DNA of 64,000 nucleotides from Alloascoidea africana (lineage: Eukaryota; Ascomycota; Alloascoideomycetes; Alloascoideales; Alloascoideaceae), in assembly GCA_030581615.1 (NCBI GenBank), contig JAKTTT010000037.1, positions 62,001-126,000 on the forward strand, given 5' to 3'. Below the pieces are notes generated by a model. The model ran no database searches and was not told where the DNA came from. It saw only the letters and a list, made by a program, of their open reading frames with translations. Positions 9,504 through 22,126 of the stretch are shown here, piece after piece. The first letter of the stretch is position 1. Every line of letters starts with the position of its first letter. A program made the translations under genes and the position numbers.

Positions 9504-12500
9504 TCATTGACGAGGTTGGTGCAAACTATCATTCCTATTTTTCTCAACTGCCAATCTCCATTTCATAGGAAGGCGGCCCGTATTTGTTTGCTGCACATTG
9601 TTTCCAATTATTGAAGTCCTCCTGCTACTTGTAGTTGATACTGCTTTGTTCTCTCTAAACGGCTCATCATTTAGTGAAATATACTCAACTGCTTCAGCAT
9701 TGATCCAGTCAGCAGCCATTGGATGCTTTTCTTTCACAAGCTTGAAAACCTCTTCAGCATTTAACCATGATAACTCTAGGCTTTTGAAATTTTTTTTGTC
9801 TTCTTCCCTGTCTCTAACCTGTGTTTCGAAAGAAATCGTAGAAAACTTTTCGTACTTCCTCCCAAGAAAGGTGTTGAAAACCCTCCATAATTTCACCTTC
9901 TCCTCTTCTGATATCGGGATTCTAGTGAGTTGGGGATCTAGAAATACCTAATGTTAATAATCATACTTTTTCAACTTTGTAAAAAATCAGATACTCACAT
10001 AAACTGTTGAACGATTCTAAACCAAGCATCAAAATAATCTGGACGTCTGCGAAGAGAGATCCACTTCCCAAGGGACGACCAACATCTTCCGGATTAACCC
10101 CATAAAGCGGAGCATATTGCTTCAAGTTACTTATCGAAAGCTCATCGCTAAATTCGGCTTGTTGTAATCCAAACGGGTACAATTTTCGAATGTTCACACG
10201 TCGCTGGCTTTCTCTCTTTAATTCTTCCTCTTTCTGCTTTTGAAGAGCCTCAGCCTTCTTCTTTTCCTCCAACTCCTTTTCTTGCTTCTTTCTCTCCAGG
10301 AGTTCCTCATCTTGTTTCTTTTTCTGCTCGTTCTTGCGTTTCTCCATGTCCACCAAACCATTCAAAATTTCCTGTTCGCGAGCTTTTTTCTTTAGCATTT
10401 TTTGATGTTCATAAAGTTCTCGTTTCCGTTGATCTTCTTTTACTTTAGCTTGGTCAGTAGGTGACGTTAATACAGACTCCGTGGAAGCTTTGCGCACTAT
10501 TTCCTGAGCAGGTGGTTTCTCTTCGACTGGCGCTATCGCCTTGGTTCCTTCTGTCTTACCACTCGCTTCAGAGGAATCAGGCTCACGCTCGGCAAACTGA
10601 GGAGAGCTAGACTTTTCTCTCTTCTTACGCTTGTTAGACTCTTTGCTATTTTCAACATGTAACCCAATTTCACTCGATTTTTCATGAGAACCGTTTACTA
10701 TCAGCTCCTTCGATTTACTCGTTTTCAATTTGCTTGAAAAGGGCTTTTTAGGAGATTGGCGAGGTGCGAATAGTGAGCTCTTGTGATTGGTATGATGGTG
10801 AGAAGAGTGCTGCTTGGATTTTTCATCTGGTGTAACTGAAGTACTAGAGTCGGAGTGAGCATGCCCATCGATAGGTGTAGAAGGTCTCGAACGTTCTTTA
10901 GATTGATCATTCTTCTGCTCAAAGTGCTCAACGCTTGGTAGCCTATGTTCAAGTCTCCTCTTTGACCTGTTATTCTCATCTGCTTTTTTGCTTTTAATAT
11001 CAAGGTCTTCGGTACTAGTAGAAAATTTCGATTTGACATCCTCATTCCTGGATTCTTTATCTGGAATTTTCTCTTTGGTATCTATTCCCACTGTAGCATT
11101 ATGTTTTTCGGGCTCTTTTTGTAGCGTAGTTTGCTTTGGCGTTTGAATACTCTCTTCATCATCCAGATCCATTTTGTCAACATCTTTATCACTCAGCTCG
11201 GTTCGGTCGTCATCATGGCTTAACTTCACAGAAGTCGAGGTTTCTTGGTGCTTAGAGCTCCTGAATGATTTTTCTCTTACCCGATTACTACTGTTGAGCT
11301 TTTCTTCCTGCTTTTCTCCTCTCTCATGGTCAAGAACTGATGTTTTTGACTTTGAACGGACATGCGCTGGTCTCTCCTCTTTCACATACTTGTCATCATC
11401 TGAAGAAGATAATTGTGGAGATGAAATAGGAGCTCTTGATTTTGCTTGAATAAGCCGTCTTTTCTTTGTTTTTCTATCTGATTCCGAGTCACATTCACTT
11501 GATACCGCGTGTGATCTGTTCTTTTTGGCATGGTGATCCCGTTTACGCTCCTTTTCTTTTTCTTTTTCTCTCTCGCCCTCGCTTTCCTTGTCCTTTTCCC
11601 TTTCTGTCGACGTTTTATCGTTATTCAAATTGACTGATCTCCTTTCGGGTATATAATCGCCATGCTTTCTCTTGTAGGACTCGATAGCATTCTTTATTAA
11701 TATCGTTTCTTCGTCATCAGAACCTAATGCCTCTTTTGAGACCTCTAACAACGTTTTCCCTTCTGAGGTTAAGCGACAAGGGTTCGCACCAGATTGTAAT
11801 AACAATTCAACTGTTTGTAGATGCCCTCTACCTACAGTTTCCTCTAAAGCCGTAGAACCATCTTCATTCACTCCATCACTTTCAGCACCAAACGCCAGTA
11901 AAAGATTAACCACATCCGTGTGTCCGTGTTTTGCAGCCAGTGCAAGACAATCTGAGTTTGCTGTCCCTCCATTCTCTAAATACTTTCCAACAAACTCAAT
12001 ATCTCCATCGGCCGCCCTGCTGTATACTTGATCTCTTCCGGTTCTCGATACCAGATCCATCCACAAAAGGTCGTTTCGAGTAGGGTGGTAGCGAGAGCCA
12101 CCTCTTCTTCCTGAGTGACCTTTTGATCCTGAGGTAGAATCGGATTTAGCACCAGGAACGTTTGGACTTTTGCTTCTATGAGAAAGATTATCGTCTTCAT
12201 TGCTGAGTCTTCGTTTCTTTCGTATAGATATAGCAGCTTCCTTTAGCATCTCATACAAAGCCTTTGCATTTGGACTATCCTCCTGTATACAGTCGGCTGC
12301 ATTTTGACCTAACGCGTTGCATATTCTTGGATCAGCTCCTCTTTTCAACAACAGTTCAACCGTGTCCATATGATCATTTGAAACAGCATCGATAAGTGGA
12401 GTATCCTGATCCGGGGGGTATGATCGTATATCTATAATTGCACCATGATCCAAGAGCAGTTTTACCAAATTTGTGTGACCTTTCAATGCTGCTTCGTGTA

Positions 12501-13905
12501 AAGAGGTATTACCAGCATAATCTTGGTCATTTACGTCTGCACCTTCGAGAATAAGCATTTTGGCTTCGTCAAACTTGCCTTTATCACAAAATCGTTGAAG
12601 TCTTGACCTTCCATTTGCGTCTCTCCCAGACCGTCCCGATTTCTTGCGATGATGCCCCAGAACTGGTTTTCGAGACTCTTCGCCTTTCGTGGGCACAGTA
12701 TAGGTTTTACCATCAGTTGTACTTGGCGAATTAGACCTCGATCTTTCAGAGATACTTCCACGTTGTTTTAATATCTTTCTTGTGAGCTGTTGTTGTTCAC
12801 TAGATAACGATCGGATATTTGCAGGCATAAATTCATCTTCAGATTCGCTCTTGACCTCCCTCTTCAGTCTTTTCTTACCTTGCTCCAGACGTTTATGTTT
12901 TCGACTTCTACTCGATCGGCGTGGTGGTGAATCTGCGATATCGGTGTCATCATCAGAAAAATTATGAGTGCTGTACTTTTTGGGTTTTGTAATAACCGGC
13001 TCTTGTTCCTGTTCTTTCTCTTTCTCTTTCTCTTTATCTTTTTCTTTGTCTTTGTCCTTTTCCCTCTCTCTTCCTCTTTCACCGTCTCTGTCGCCAGATA
13101 CTCCAACAGAAGGTGTTTGGGATCGTGAGAGAGATTTCGAATGCGATTGATGACTACGAGCTGGCTTGGGTGTAGGGGTACTTGTTGATGCAGTATTATC
13201 AGACTCTGAGCGAGTCGCATCCACTGATGTCCTACTGTGTTTTGAAAGTGGCCTTGATTTTAAGCTGGATGATAAGGGTGGGTTTCCCGAACTAGTATTT
13301 GAGCTTGTACCAAGAGTTTTGTTCTTTGACTTGTGCTTCGAGAATATCGATGAGGTTGAGTTTGCATTCGTTATTGAGCCCGAGTCTTTGCTCTTGCTTT
13401 CTTTTAATCTCTCCCTGTCCTTGGTATGCATGAGTTCTCTTATCTTTTCCCGGTCTGTGTTGCCGCTGCTTGTTGTTCCAGAGCCTGCCTTGTCCCCAGC
13501 TCCAGTACCGGATCCAGTGCCAGCGTTAGTGCTTGACTTTTTCGATACAACTTTTAGTTTTGGGGTTAATGGATTAACTACCCTTCCAGACGCCAGGCTA
13601 TTCTTGTTTACGCTGAAGATGGAAGAAGTCTTTTTCATCAGACCTTCACCAGAGGCATTGTGTTTATTAGAGGATCCGGCCATGGTTGACAATGTCGATG
13701 ATGATAAAGATGACGCAGTTGAATTGGATGGTCTCTTTGCGTGATTCCCAGTTTGACCGCTGCCAGATCCAGATCCAGTGTTGTTGACTCTGTTCACTGA
13801 TCCAAATATTCTCGCTTTCTTTATGCTGTTGTTACCACTATTGTTGCTATTATCGACGCTATCATGAGAAGGCGCTTTTGAAGATCTTCCACTATATTCA
13901 CCCAT
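9504..13905 (-). CDS. HOS4: HOS4-like ankyrin-repeat protein (Set3 histone deacetylase complex), two exons
   Basis: Predicted CDS is complement(join(9504..9937, 9999..13905)), 1446 aa. In Saccharomyces, Hos4 is an ankyrin subunit of the nuclear Set3C deacetylase complex. The N-terminal third is Ser/Thr/Lys-rich and disordered. Ankyrin repeats lie at about 430-540 (for example NTSLHEAALKGHTNLVKLLL) and 625-725 (for example DCLALAAKHGHTDVVNLLL). A long charged, Lys/Glu-rich coiled-coil lies at about 1150-1235, followed by a conserved-looking C-terminal region. The 61-nt intron (9938-9998) has donor GTGAGT, a TTAAC branch site and acceptor CTAG; splicing joins SFNSLY to PQLTRIPISEEEK. I chose ATG at 13905 because the frame upstream offers only a TTG start. 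The S. cerevisiae protein is shorter (about 1080 aa), with the difference in disordered segments. The ankyrin protein call is certain; HOS4 orthology is probable. Confidence 0.85.
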
Positions 13906-15017
13906 ATCCCAACAGTGCAAAATGCATTTACTTGGCGTTTACGTACAGAGTTTGCAAAAGAAATTCCCAAGTGCTGTTTTTGAAGATTTGGACAGTGGAG
14001 GCTTTATGTTTTCTCAAGTGAGAGTGAGGAGGAGAAGAACCAAGTGACCTGCTTACACCCAGTCACCTCCGGAGAGAGACGAAGGGCCTGCAAAGGTCGA
14101 AGAAAAGAGCTGTAGATCATCTTTCGGTTGCTCAAAAGTAATTCTTGAGATGTGCAAATGGATAAAAGACCCAAAGCACAAGTGGCATACCAGATAATCC
14201 GAAATAAATGGCATGTTTGTGGGTCTGTTTTGCCGAGAGTAGCCTTCCAGTAGTGCAGAGAGACGAAGAGGTGCTCCCGAGACTGATATTTCGCACGGGA
14301 CATAATTTACGCGTATGAGCAATAGTTGCTGTGTCGAGTTTTGTCAAACAGAGAGCAATCCTCAGATGCCTGGGGGAGTTGCCGAGAAGGTAGTTCATTG
14401 AGAGTGATGGTTACATTATTCTAATGGAAAAACAGAGGAAACAAACAAAAAAAGAACGGTAGAAATCAAAAAAGACCAACTTAAAAGATAAGCCTAAAGA
14501 ACAAAACAAAAGCCAAAAAAAAAATAGGAAAATAGGAAAATAGGAAAAGCAATTAATAGTAGTACGTTACAAGCGAATCCGTTAGACAAAATGCAATTTA
14601 GTATTTCAAGATATCCTTGCTCCTTCCAGTGGTGGTGATAGTTTCATGTTTAGTCCTAGTATCTCCGAAACATGAAACGGACCGTTCTCAGGAACAAGGC
14701 ATGGCATACAAAGCTTTGCTGACCAGAGACATCCCATTCAGAAAGATGGATATTCATGATGTCTATGCCAGCATCCCCGATGCCAGATCCCCGATCCATA
14801 GCAAGTGGCAGTTAGAGTGCACTTCAAGTGTGAATGCCAATGACAATTATTACCAAGGTGTCTTGGTGTTCGCCATATTTTGCGCATTACGACTTTTGAG
14901 AGTAATGGATGCTTCGGTGGCAGTGAAGACAGCTCATAATATTGGTGTTAATGCTGTATTTCTCGGGTCTTGAAAAAAATGAATCAAGCAGGTAACTCTA
15001 ACTCTTGTACTCCTTCT
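13906..15017. other. Upstream region of HOS4-like gene
   Basis: Between the HOS4-like start and the 3' end of the phosphatase pseudogene, both minus strand. Contains an A-rich stretch with three AAAATAGG repeats near 14520-14548. A + strand frame at 14617-14973 lacks an ATG start and shows no recognisable domain. I see no convincing gene. Confidence 0.5.
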
Positions 15018-16333
15018 TCAAAGGTTGCTTTTCCACTGTCCCCATTCCATTAATTGGATTATTCGATTCATATTCGGGCTGATCTCGGGAGCCCTATCCT
15101 TGGTCCATGTGTAGGTGTCGTTTAGGTCCATAGTTTTGGTCTTCATAACCCAGGCGATGATGAGAGACGCAGATCGAGATATGCTGCATTGACAGTCTAC
15201 CGTAGATCAACTCAGTTAAAACTGGGAGCTCGTGCACTATCTTGCTACTATGATCCCAGGGTATCATTACATACTCGGTTTTGCCCTTTTCGTGAAGAAA
15301 CAGGTTCCTTGAGCTCTTGATACGCGATTGGGTTGAAAGATCAAATGACTTGGCAGCATGTGCTCCGCATCGGTCCTAGGCCAAAAGATTACTTGAGTTA
15401 GCCCACTCAACTGTTCCTCGAATGTTTCTGCCAAGCCCAAGTCCAAATCGGAGTTTTCGAATGGGCTTTTAACCTCTTTGGCTACGTTGAAAACGACATC
15501 AAAGTTCTTGAGATGCTGTAGAGATGGCTCGTTAAAAAGATACAGATCGTTTTGCGTTTTCATGGGCCATGTCGGGTAGTAGTTGATCTGCTTTTTAGAA
15601 ATACCCATATCGTGACCTGGAGAGCGCTGCTATCGTTTCAAGAAGGTAGAAAGAAGAACGTGGTCCCGTCCCCAGGATGAGATGCTAAGCTTGCTGTTGA
15701 TGGTCTGGTCCGAGGTTGGGTGAAAGGGACAAAAGAGGAAGTTGACGAAAAATTGCTTGTGGGAGAATCGGTTCTCGCAGTAGACGCTGAACTGGTACAA
15801 GTCGAAGCACTATTGATACTTGGACTAGCACCAGCCATGGAACCAACAGTGCTTGTGAATGTGGTATTAAGAAACAGGGGATTGTTGCTTCCTGTACTGA
15901 GACTATGGGCTTGGTCAGCCTCCACAAGGCTCTTTTTCTTCCTAGTTGCATTTGTAGCCACTCCCAGACTCAGCTACCGGGGCAAGGCTGTGGAGATGGG
16001 CCTCAGCGTCTTTGGAGATCGATAAGAGTTGTAGACAGATGCGAAAGGTGTAATCTGGGGCTCTTTTTGATGGGTATAATTAGCAACTGGAGTAGTGCTG
16101 TCTTGACAGGTGCTCGCACCAGAAAGAACAATACCGGCAGAAGCCGATCGATCGGCAGTGGCCGTCACCAATGTCGCCACCAGCCTCTTTGTGGCCAACC
16201 TGTGGAAACATGAACAAGCACCTGGATCAGTGGGGGCAGTATTGGAACCGGTGATTGCGAGAAGCAGGAGGGCACAGGAGAAAGGGTCCACCTCTAATCC
16301 CCGGGCGTTTTGCAAAAATAGCCCCAGGCACAT
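15018..16333 (-). pseudogene. Decayed dual-specificity phosphatase (MSG5/CPP1-like)
   Basis: Family members dephosphorylate MAP kinases. Three adjacent minus-strand pieces in two frames read like consecutive parts of one such protein. 15608 to about 15350 has LYLFNEPSLQHLKNFDVVF and NVAKEVK. About 15310-15210 has EYVMIPWDHSSKI then ELPVLTELIYG. 15200-15018 has VDCQCSISRSASLII then WVMKTKTMDLNDTY and ends ISPNMNRIIQLMEWGQW before a stop. The last piece corresponds to the catalytic loop (HCxxGxSRSA in the family): Cys and Arg remain, but the preceding His reads Asp and the Gly reads Ser. About ten residues normally found before the loop are absent at the second frame change. Upstream, a Ser/Thr-rich frame (15961-15638) and a piece ending SVYNSYRSPKTLRPISTALP (near 15975-16060) look like the N-terminal region, interrupted by stops. 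The 5' limit is uncertain. Confidence 0.72.
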
Positions 16334-16529
16334 GCCGCGGTGTCCGGGTGTACTACCCTCATTGTGGAAATCTATGCAAATAAGAATATGTTTATGACTA
16401 TGTGAACAAGACTGAGCGAAAAGTGAAATACTATGGGTACGACGTCTGCTCTAAACCTTCTCGAAAGACTCGTTTCTATTTCTCATTGGGTTGGTGGTGT
16501 ATCGTTTCTCGTTTGGATCGTTTTCTTCT

Positions 16530-17288
16530 TCATCGGTATGGCGCATCAGCTTCCAGAGCATACTGGATTTCAAGCTCCCATTTGTCACCATTAGACAACA
16601 GCTTCTCTTTGTTGTACAGTAGTTCTTCCCGTGAGTGGGTTGTGTACTCCGTGTTGGGGGTCTCGACAATTGCGTCAACAGGACAGGATTCCTGGCAGTA
16701 GCCACAGTAAATGCATTTCGTCATGTCAATATCATACTTGACAGTACGTCTTGATCCGTCAACTCGTTCTTCTGCTTCAATCGTAATTGCTTGGGCAGGA
16801 CAAATGGCTTCACACAGCTTGCAAGCAATGCATCTCTCTTCTCCGGAAGGATACCTCCTCAAAGCGTGCTCTCCTCTGAATCTCGGTGAGACGGGTCCTT
16901 TTTCAAAAGGGTAATAAATTGTGTATGGAGCTCTGAAGTACTGTTCCAACACAATGTACATGCCTCTGAACATTTCAGCCAAAAGGAAAAACTTGGTGGC
17001 TTTACTCAGTGCAGATTCACTCTCTTCCTCCCACGTCTTTGGTCGTGGAACTCTGAAGCCGACGGGTGGTGTGCCAGATGGTGATCCACCGGTTGCTGAG
17101 AACAGAGAAGGTGTGGTTGGAGCAGCAGCTGTAGCAGCCCGCTCTGATCCCGATGTGTTGAACAGACGGACTGAATATGGGGATAAAGCAATTCTGGCAG
17201 TCCGAACAGTCATCTGCCTGCCTGCCAAGGGCAAACATAAAGGAGCCCGGATTGCAACTTGCCTAGTGGTTCCAATCACAAATGACAT
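16530..17288 (-). CDS. NUIM: Mitochondrial complex I subunit TYKY/NDUFS8 (two 4Fe-4S clusters)
   Basis: Peripheral-arm subunit of NADH:ubiquinone oxidoreductase that carries iron-sulphur clusters N6a and N6b on the electron path to quinone. The 252-aa product starts with a basic, hydroxylated, acid-poor presequence (about 45 residues) typical of mitochondrial import. Two ferredoxin-like motifs are complete: C153, C156, C159 and C163 ([12 protein letters not shown]) and C192, C195, C198 and C202 ([12 protein letters not shown]). The family signature [17 protein letters not shown] precedes the first. The start is the first ATG, next to the import signal. Its presence shows the organism keeps respiratory complex I, unlike Saccharomyces. 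Upstream is an E-box CACGTG at 17595; downstream, only 196 bp away, lies the phosphatase pseudogene. Confidence 0.97.
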   Translation of the reverse strand: MSFVIGTTRQVAIRAPLCLPLAGRQMTVRTARIALSPYSVRLFNTSGSERAATAAAPTTPSLFSATGGSPSGTPPVGFRVPRPKTWEEESESALSKATKFFLLAEMFRGMYIVLEQYFRAPYTIYYPFEKGPVSPRFRGEHALRRYPSGEERCIACKLCEAICPAQAITIEAEERVDGSRRTVKYDIDMTKCIYCGYCQESCPVDAIVETPNTEYTTHSREELLYNKEKLLSNGDKWELEIQYALEADAPYR

Positions 17289-17594
17289 TGCTTATCAACT
17301 CGTTCGCTAATAACCCAACGTATACGTTTAGTTTCCGTTTTGCTCCAAAAACCTATCAATCTAGCCCGGTCCGTACAACCTAAGATCGAAAGCCTGTTTG
17401 AAGATAATGTGTGTTGGGAAAGAGAAGAGGGTTGTGGAAGCGAACAAGATCTCGGTCTCAATGAGGAAGAAAAAGGTGTGCCAGTGCCGGTTTTGAATTT
17501 TTGTGTTTGTCGCTTACAGCACACAATTGCGATTACGCACCAGCTGATTGGCCGCCCGCCCGCGACGGGTAAGTCCGTTGGTTGACTCCGATGG

Positions 17595-17600
17595 CACGTG
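17595..17600. promoter_or_regulatory. E-box CACGTG upstream of complex I gene
   Basis: GGCACGTGATAT, about 307 bp upstream of the TYKY/NDUFS8 start. CACGTG is the core site of Cbf1-type bHLH factors, which influence respiratory genes in several yeasts. A six-base match alone is weak evidence. Confidence 0.3.
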
Positions 17601-18779
17601 ATATCTGCACCCATACGCCCTTGGGATTCAGAGCATTACGTTTGTGTTTTGGGACCCTGGTTTAGCTTGTTTCGTTCATGTTTTGACATCTCGCGTTCAA
17701 GAAAGCATTGTAGTTGCCGGTACAGACGATGTTTTGACCGTGATAATGCTCTGCTTCTGTATTTCCCCATCCTTTGGCCTGTAAGATCCAAGGCAAGCCT
17801 CTAGTTCTCCCAAGTATGAGCTAAATTGATGCTTAAATGAGAAATGAATGACTTGTACGACCCAGCCGTTCCACGTCCACCGCTACCAGCAAACTGAATC
17901 AGTATAGTAGACTATTGCGTAGTAAAGCAGGACGATCTGATTTCAGCTTTTGTGTTCTTGCTCAACAAGCGTGTGGATAATAGCGAGCTCCCACCAGGAC
18001 CTTTTAACGGTTTCATCACAAGTAATAAATCTCTATAGACCTGTTGTGAAACACTTGTTCTCACTTGGGCTAGAAGTGCATCCCGTTAGACATAGGCCAT
18101 GTGTCCCAAAAGGTGGACGAACTTTAACGTTCATTTCTTCATGGCACAACAATCAAACATGAACTATGGAAGTGAAAGATGCCGCAGGGATTTGCCATGG
18201 AATGTTGTTGTCTGACTTAACGCTTAGAACCCGCAAACAATCGATTTCTTAGTTTGATCCTGAAAACTGATCTTGTCTTATATCTTGATCTATGGAAGAC
18301 TTTCAACGAAAGCTCAACTTGTAATTATTGGCGCCAAGAGATTTGAACTTTTGATCTCTGACGTATTCTGAGTGTATTCAGCTATAGGGTAGTTCGATGT
18401 TTTGGTGGAGATTTGCTTACATCGATAGAACGAACTGAAACGGAACATCTACTTGCATAATCACAAAGTTTAAATTGACACCATTTAAGCGCGTCTTGTT
18501 TTGTTTTCCACCAGTTTGCAGATAAATGATCACACATGGAAGAATTTTTATGCATAGAACACTAGTTTTTGCAGCAAATTTCACCTGTGTTTATATTCAA
18601 GAAAATTGTTCTTTCTAGAGAAAAATTCGGCATCGAAACCATAACTAACTTGCGCTGAACACTAGTTTCAATTTCCGTTGTTTATTGGTTCCAGATCTGG
18701 GATCTTGAGCTTGAGACCCTTTTGGACATGAAACGTTTTAACAGTCAACTACGATACTTTTAAAAAATACATGCTCGTC

Positions 18780-19410
18780 AATGATTGCTTTACCTTGATG
18801 GATTGATTGCTTCTATTGTCAAGGGGTTGAATTGCTTCAATGTACCAAGCAGTACAAGATACTTGTTTAAAGGCGTTTGAAATAATCCGTGAATCTTTAC
18901 TAAGAAAGACAATCGAGCTGGAAATAAACAGTCCGCTGAAGCTAGTTGAAATCGATATGGAACCAAGATGTGGAAAATCGTTCTATTTCGAATTTTGTGT
19001 TCATGACTAATGATTGAACTAGATTTAGAATCAAAAACTATGGCTTGATATGTCCTTTTCCAATGGGGACTGTCCAAAACTATTTTTCACTGGATGATAT
19101 GCGCGATAATATTGCAACAGCTCTCACCCTTTGAAAAACTCAAGTATTTGATGATTTACTTTATGGAGTACGCGCAGATTGAGTTCAGCTCTTGAATCTT
19201 GTAGTCTTAGAAGAAAGGTAATCTTTTCTCAAATGTGCTCCGCTTGGGGAATAAGATGTCAATCCAAGAAAGACAATTGGTATTCTAATAGCCCTAAAGT
19301 CATTAATGGGGTTATACTACCTTGCGGTTAGTTCATTGCTAAAACGGGGCATTTCTACAAGCAATAAAATGTTCATGTCATCTCCATAATCATGTGAATA
19401 AGTTCTCATG
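18780..19410 (+). mobile_element. Possible Ty1/copia-type retroelement pol fossil (broken)
   Basis: Two short stretches on the plus strand read like reverse-transcriptase landmarks of Ty1/copia elements, in the right order and roughly the right distance apart. Around 18785 there is LYLDGLIAS, compare the family's LYVDDLLIAS active-site region. Around 19303 there is LMGLYYLAVS followed by MFMSSP, compare the family's IGSLLYLAVS and FMSNP. The element is heavily broken, and no terminal repeats were found at its edges. It appears old. The call rests on two short motifs and is tentative. Confidence 0.38.
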
Positions 19411-22120
19411 AGTACTTCCCCTGCGTTACCTAAAACTTCAATGCAAATTCACTAATGTCTTCGGGTTTTCATTTACTGTTTGTTCCTAACTTTGCTGCAG
19501 CTTCATAAGCTTTAGTGTTATTTGTGCAACAGTAAAATTCCTACAGCTTCTCCAAAATAATATCTACAAAGAGATTATACTGAGAAATAGAAAGTAATAC
19601 TTGTAAAACGGAGCAGTAGAGGTATAGCACAATCCAAGAATGGTGTCAAATCATACTAGTTATCAGTTAGCGCCATTTGACATCATAATCAGCTTTCAAT
19701 GGTTTGAAGAGATTGAACGCATTAAAGTTGTGTTTTGTCTCCTCGTCTTTCTAATTTGATTTAAATCTTAACTTGAGATGAGTAGCTATATTTCGCTGAC
19801 TCTGGGTGCTATACATCAATGATGAAAGAAGGGGATGTTTTTGGAGCGGTTTGGCAGGAAAAACAACTCCAACGTGGGCACTTTTACTAGTCGTAGGATT
19901 ATGATAGAATGAGGGAAGAAAGAAAATATCCGAAATTATTACAATGGACTGACTCATTTGTTAATTATCGAAAACCCTGAAAGATACTAGGGCTGAAATT
20001 TGTCACCTAACCCAAATGTCGATAGCCGTTCAGAGTATTCGGGTTACTTTTTTGCGTTTAGTGTTGGAAGCACTTTCCACAAGCAACCAGTCCTCAAAAT
20101 ATTAAGGTAGCCTACTTCAAATTCTTCCTTGCCCTATCACAAAAAAAATCAGCATATCATTCTAGAACAAATCTGAAGAAGGAAAAAAAATCATACATGT
20201 CGGATTTTTTTTATGCAGGCCTCATCGGGTGAAAAAAAATAAAAAATCAAAAAATATGAAAAGCGGCGTGCTTTGCAGTGGAAGGTGTAGCCTGTGGATG
20301 AATGCTGTCTCATTACTGTAGTAATCTACAATTATCAACTAAAGTTTGTCCAAGTCAATTCCTAACGGCCCATGAACATTCACATTCAGGAATATTCATG
20401 TGGAAAATAGCACAACAGAGAACAAGATGGGTGTGATTATTCAGGAACTTTTCTTGTGAGCTCTTAACGATGCACACTATATTCGACCAACGCACCGAAC
20501 AGCAGGCTACAAACAATTAACTTTGGGTAGTATAGACATTTTTTTTCTTTTGACCAGTGTTGTAAACCGCCATTGTAAGACACTGTATTCTGATAGTTGT
20601 GGACTATGAGACCGACATTTGTTAATGTCCATTCGATGACAGTTTTGGAAACTTGTGTCTAAATTATGGAATAGCATATCTTATACGTTTCTCGTGGCTT
20701 TCCCCAAACCACACGGTTTGACAGACCAGGGGCAGATAAATAAATAACTGGACGTTCTAGAAATTAGCATTGACAACTACATGTGATATGGTGAGGATAT
20801 ACGCGTACGGTCGTTAGGAACAAGATTACATTTAAGGTATTCCTGACTATGTCATTTTACGCAATAGTTTCCCCATGTGATCTTCACATATTGTTGATAT
20901 ACCTACTATTTAGTTCGTATGGAGAACCAACGAGATCAAGAAAGTTTTCCAAAACAACCTGGATCAGAAGTTGGGAGAGTAGCAAACAAGGATTGCACTC
21001 TAACAAAACCACCCTGAATAATTCAATATGTTTAAGCTTGGACCGGGATAACTCACGGTTGCTTTAAGTCGTATTTTACAGATTATGTCAAAGATTGTAC
21101 GCTATAGCATTAATGTATGTGCGTTCAAGGGCAAGCTCAGATATGTAAGACAATAACAATGCTTTTATCTCTGGAGAATGATTGATCCAGTTAATAGGAG
21201 TACCCACTATGAGAAGAAAAGTAGATGTGGTAGGCAAGAAATTTAATCTTCAATTTGCTGTCTTATTCCCGAAATGTGGGACCAATGTTATTCAAGGTAC
21301 AGTATATCCTTCCTGTCAGCCTCGGATGGGTGATCTTCTCATCCGCATCTCTCGTGTCTGAGCCGAGTTCAGTTCAGTCCAACTAGGTCTCCAAGGAACG
21401 GCGTTAGGATACCTGAATTAGCTCAACCAGCATTTTATTACTTTCCCTTGTGGATCACTGTGTATTCTGATGGTAACTAATTCTGACAGATTTAAGCAAA
21501 GTGTGTGTTAGCGCGCATCTCTCTGTTGCTATTTACTTTTTGCGCTTGATTCCGCAACCGGTGCTTTCCTTCCCAATGTGATGCATACAATAGATAAACC
21601 AACTCTCTTACAGATAGATTGGCACCCGGTCTTCCTGGATTATGTATGGTGTGTTATTGTGTGCCAAGAAGAACAATTGTTCTACCCCACGATGAGAATG
21701 CGATACTTCTGTCCGCATTACTATAAGAAGGAACAAAAATAGCAAAAGTTTATTGCCTAATTAGATTGTTTTTGCGCACATGGGAATAAACTAATGCGAA
21801 TAGGTATAGACACGCTTCTTGGAACTTTATCTCGATCTAACCAACAGCCAGTGGAGAAACGGGTCCTATCCCGTGTGGCACACAAATCTAGTAAGACATG
21901 GATCAGTTTGCAATGGTCCCATCCAATGGACACACTTGTGCCTGCATCTGTGGCACGGTTTCATGGCGAGCAGATTGATGGCTCAGTAGCCCCACGGAGC
22001 AAGTATTCCTATAACCTGGCATTATAGATTAACCAAGACGAGACAAGTTAGCCCTATTTCTTATTACTTCTTTCTGTTCCAAACAAGTTTAACCGTTTGC
22101 CTGCAGTTATCCAGAGCGTC

Positions 22121-22126
22121 ACGCGT
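22121..22126. promoter_or_regulatory. MCB-like element ACGCGT upstream of MIH1
   Basis: ACGCGT lies 173 bp upstream of the MIH1 start, in TCACGCGTGC. In yeasts this is the MluI cell-cycle box bound by MBF (Mbp1/Swi6), which drives G1/S genes. Position upstream of a cell-cycle gene is suggestive only; the hexamer also occurs elsewhere in the window. Confidence 0.3.

Noticed and set aside
13166-13744. 192-codon frame on the plus strand
   Set aside because: It is the antisense shadow of the low-complexity N-terminal part of the HOS4-like gene.
14617-14973. 118-codon plus-strand frame
   Set aside because: Starts without ATG, no recognisable domain, lies between two minus-strand genes.
18333-18400. 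tRNA-like sequence on the minus strand (B-box-like AGTTCAAATC, A-box-like TAGCTGAA)
   Set aside because: The acceptor strands do not pair and the T-stem has a mismatch; it does not fold as a tRNA.
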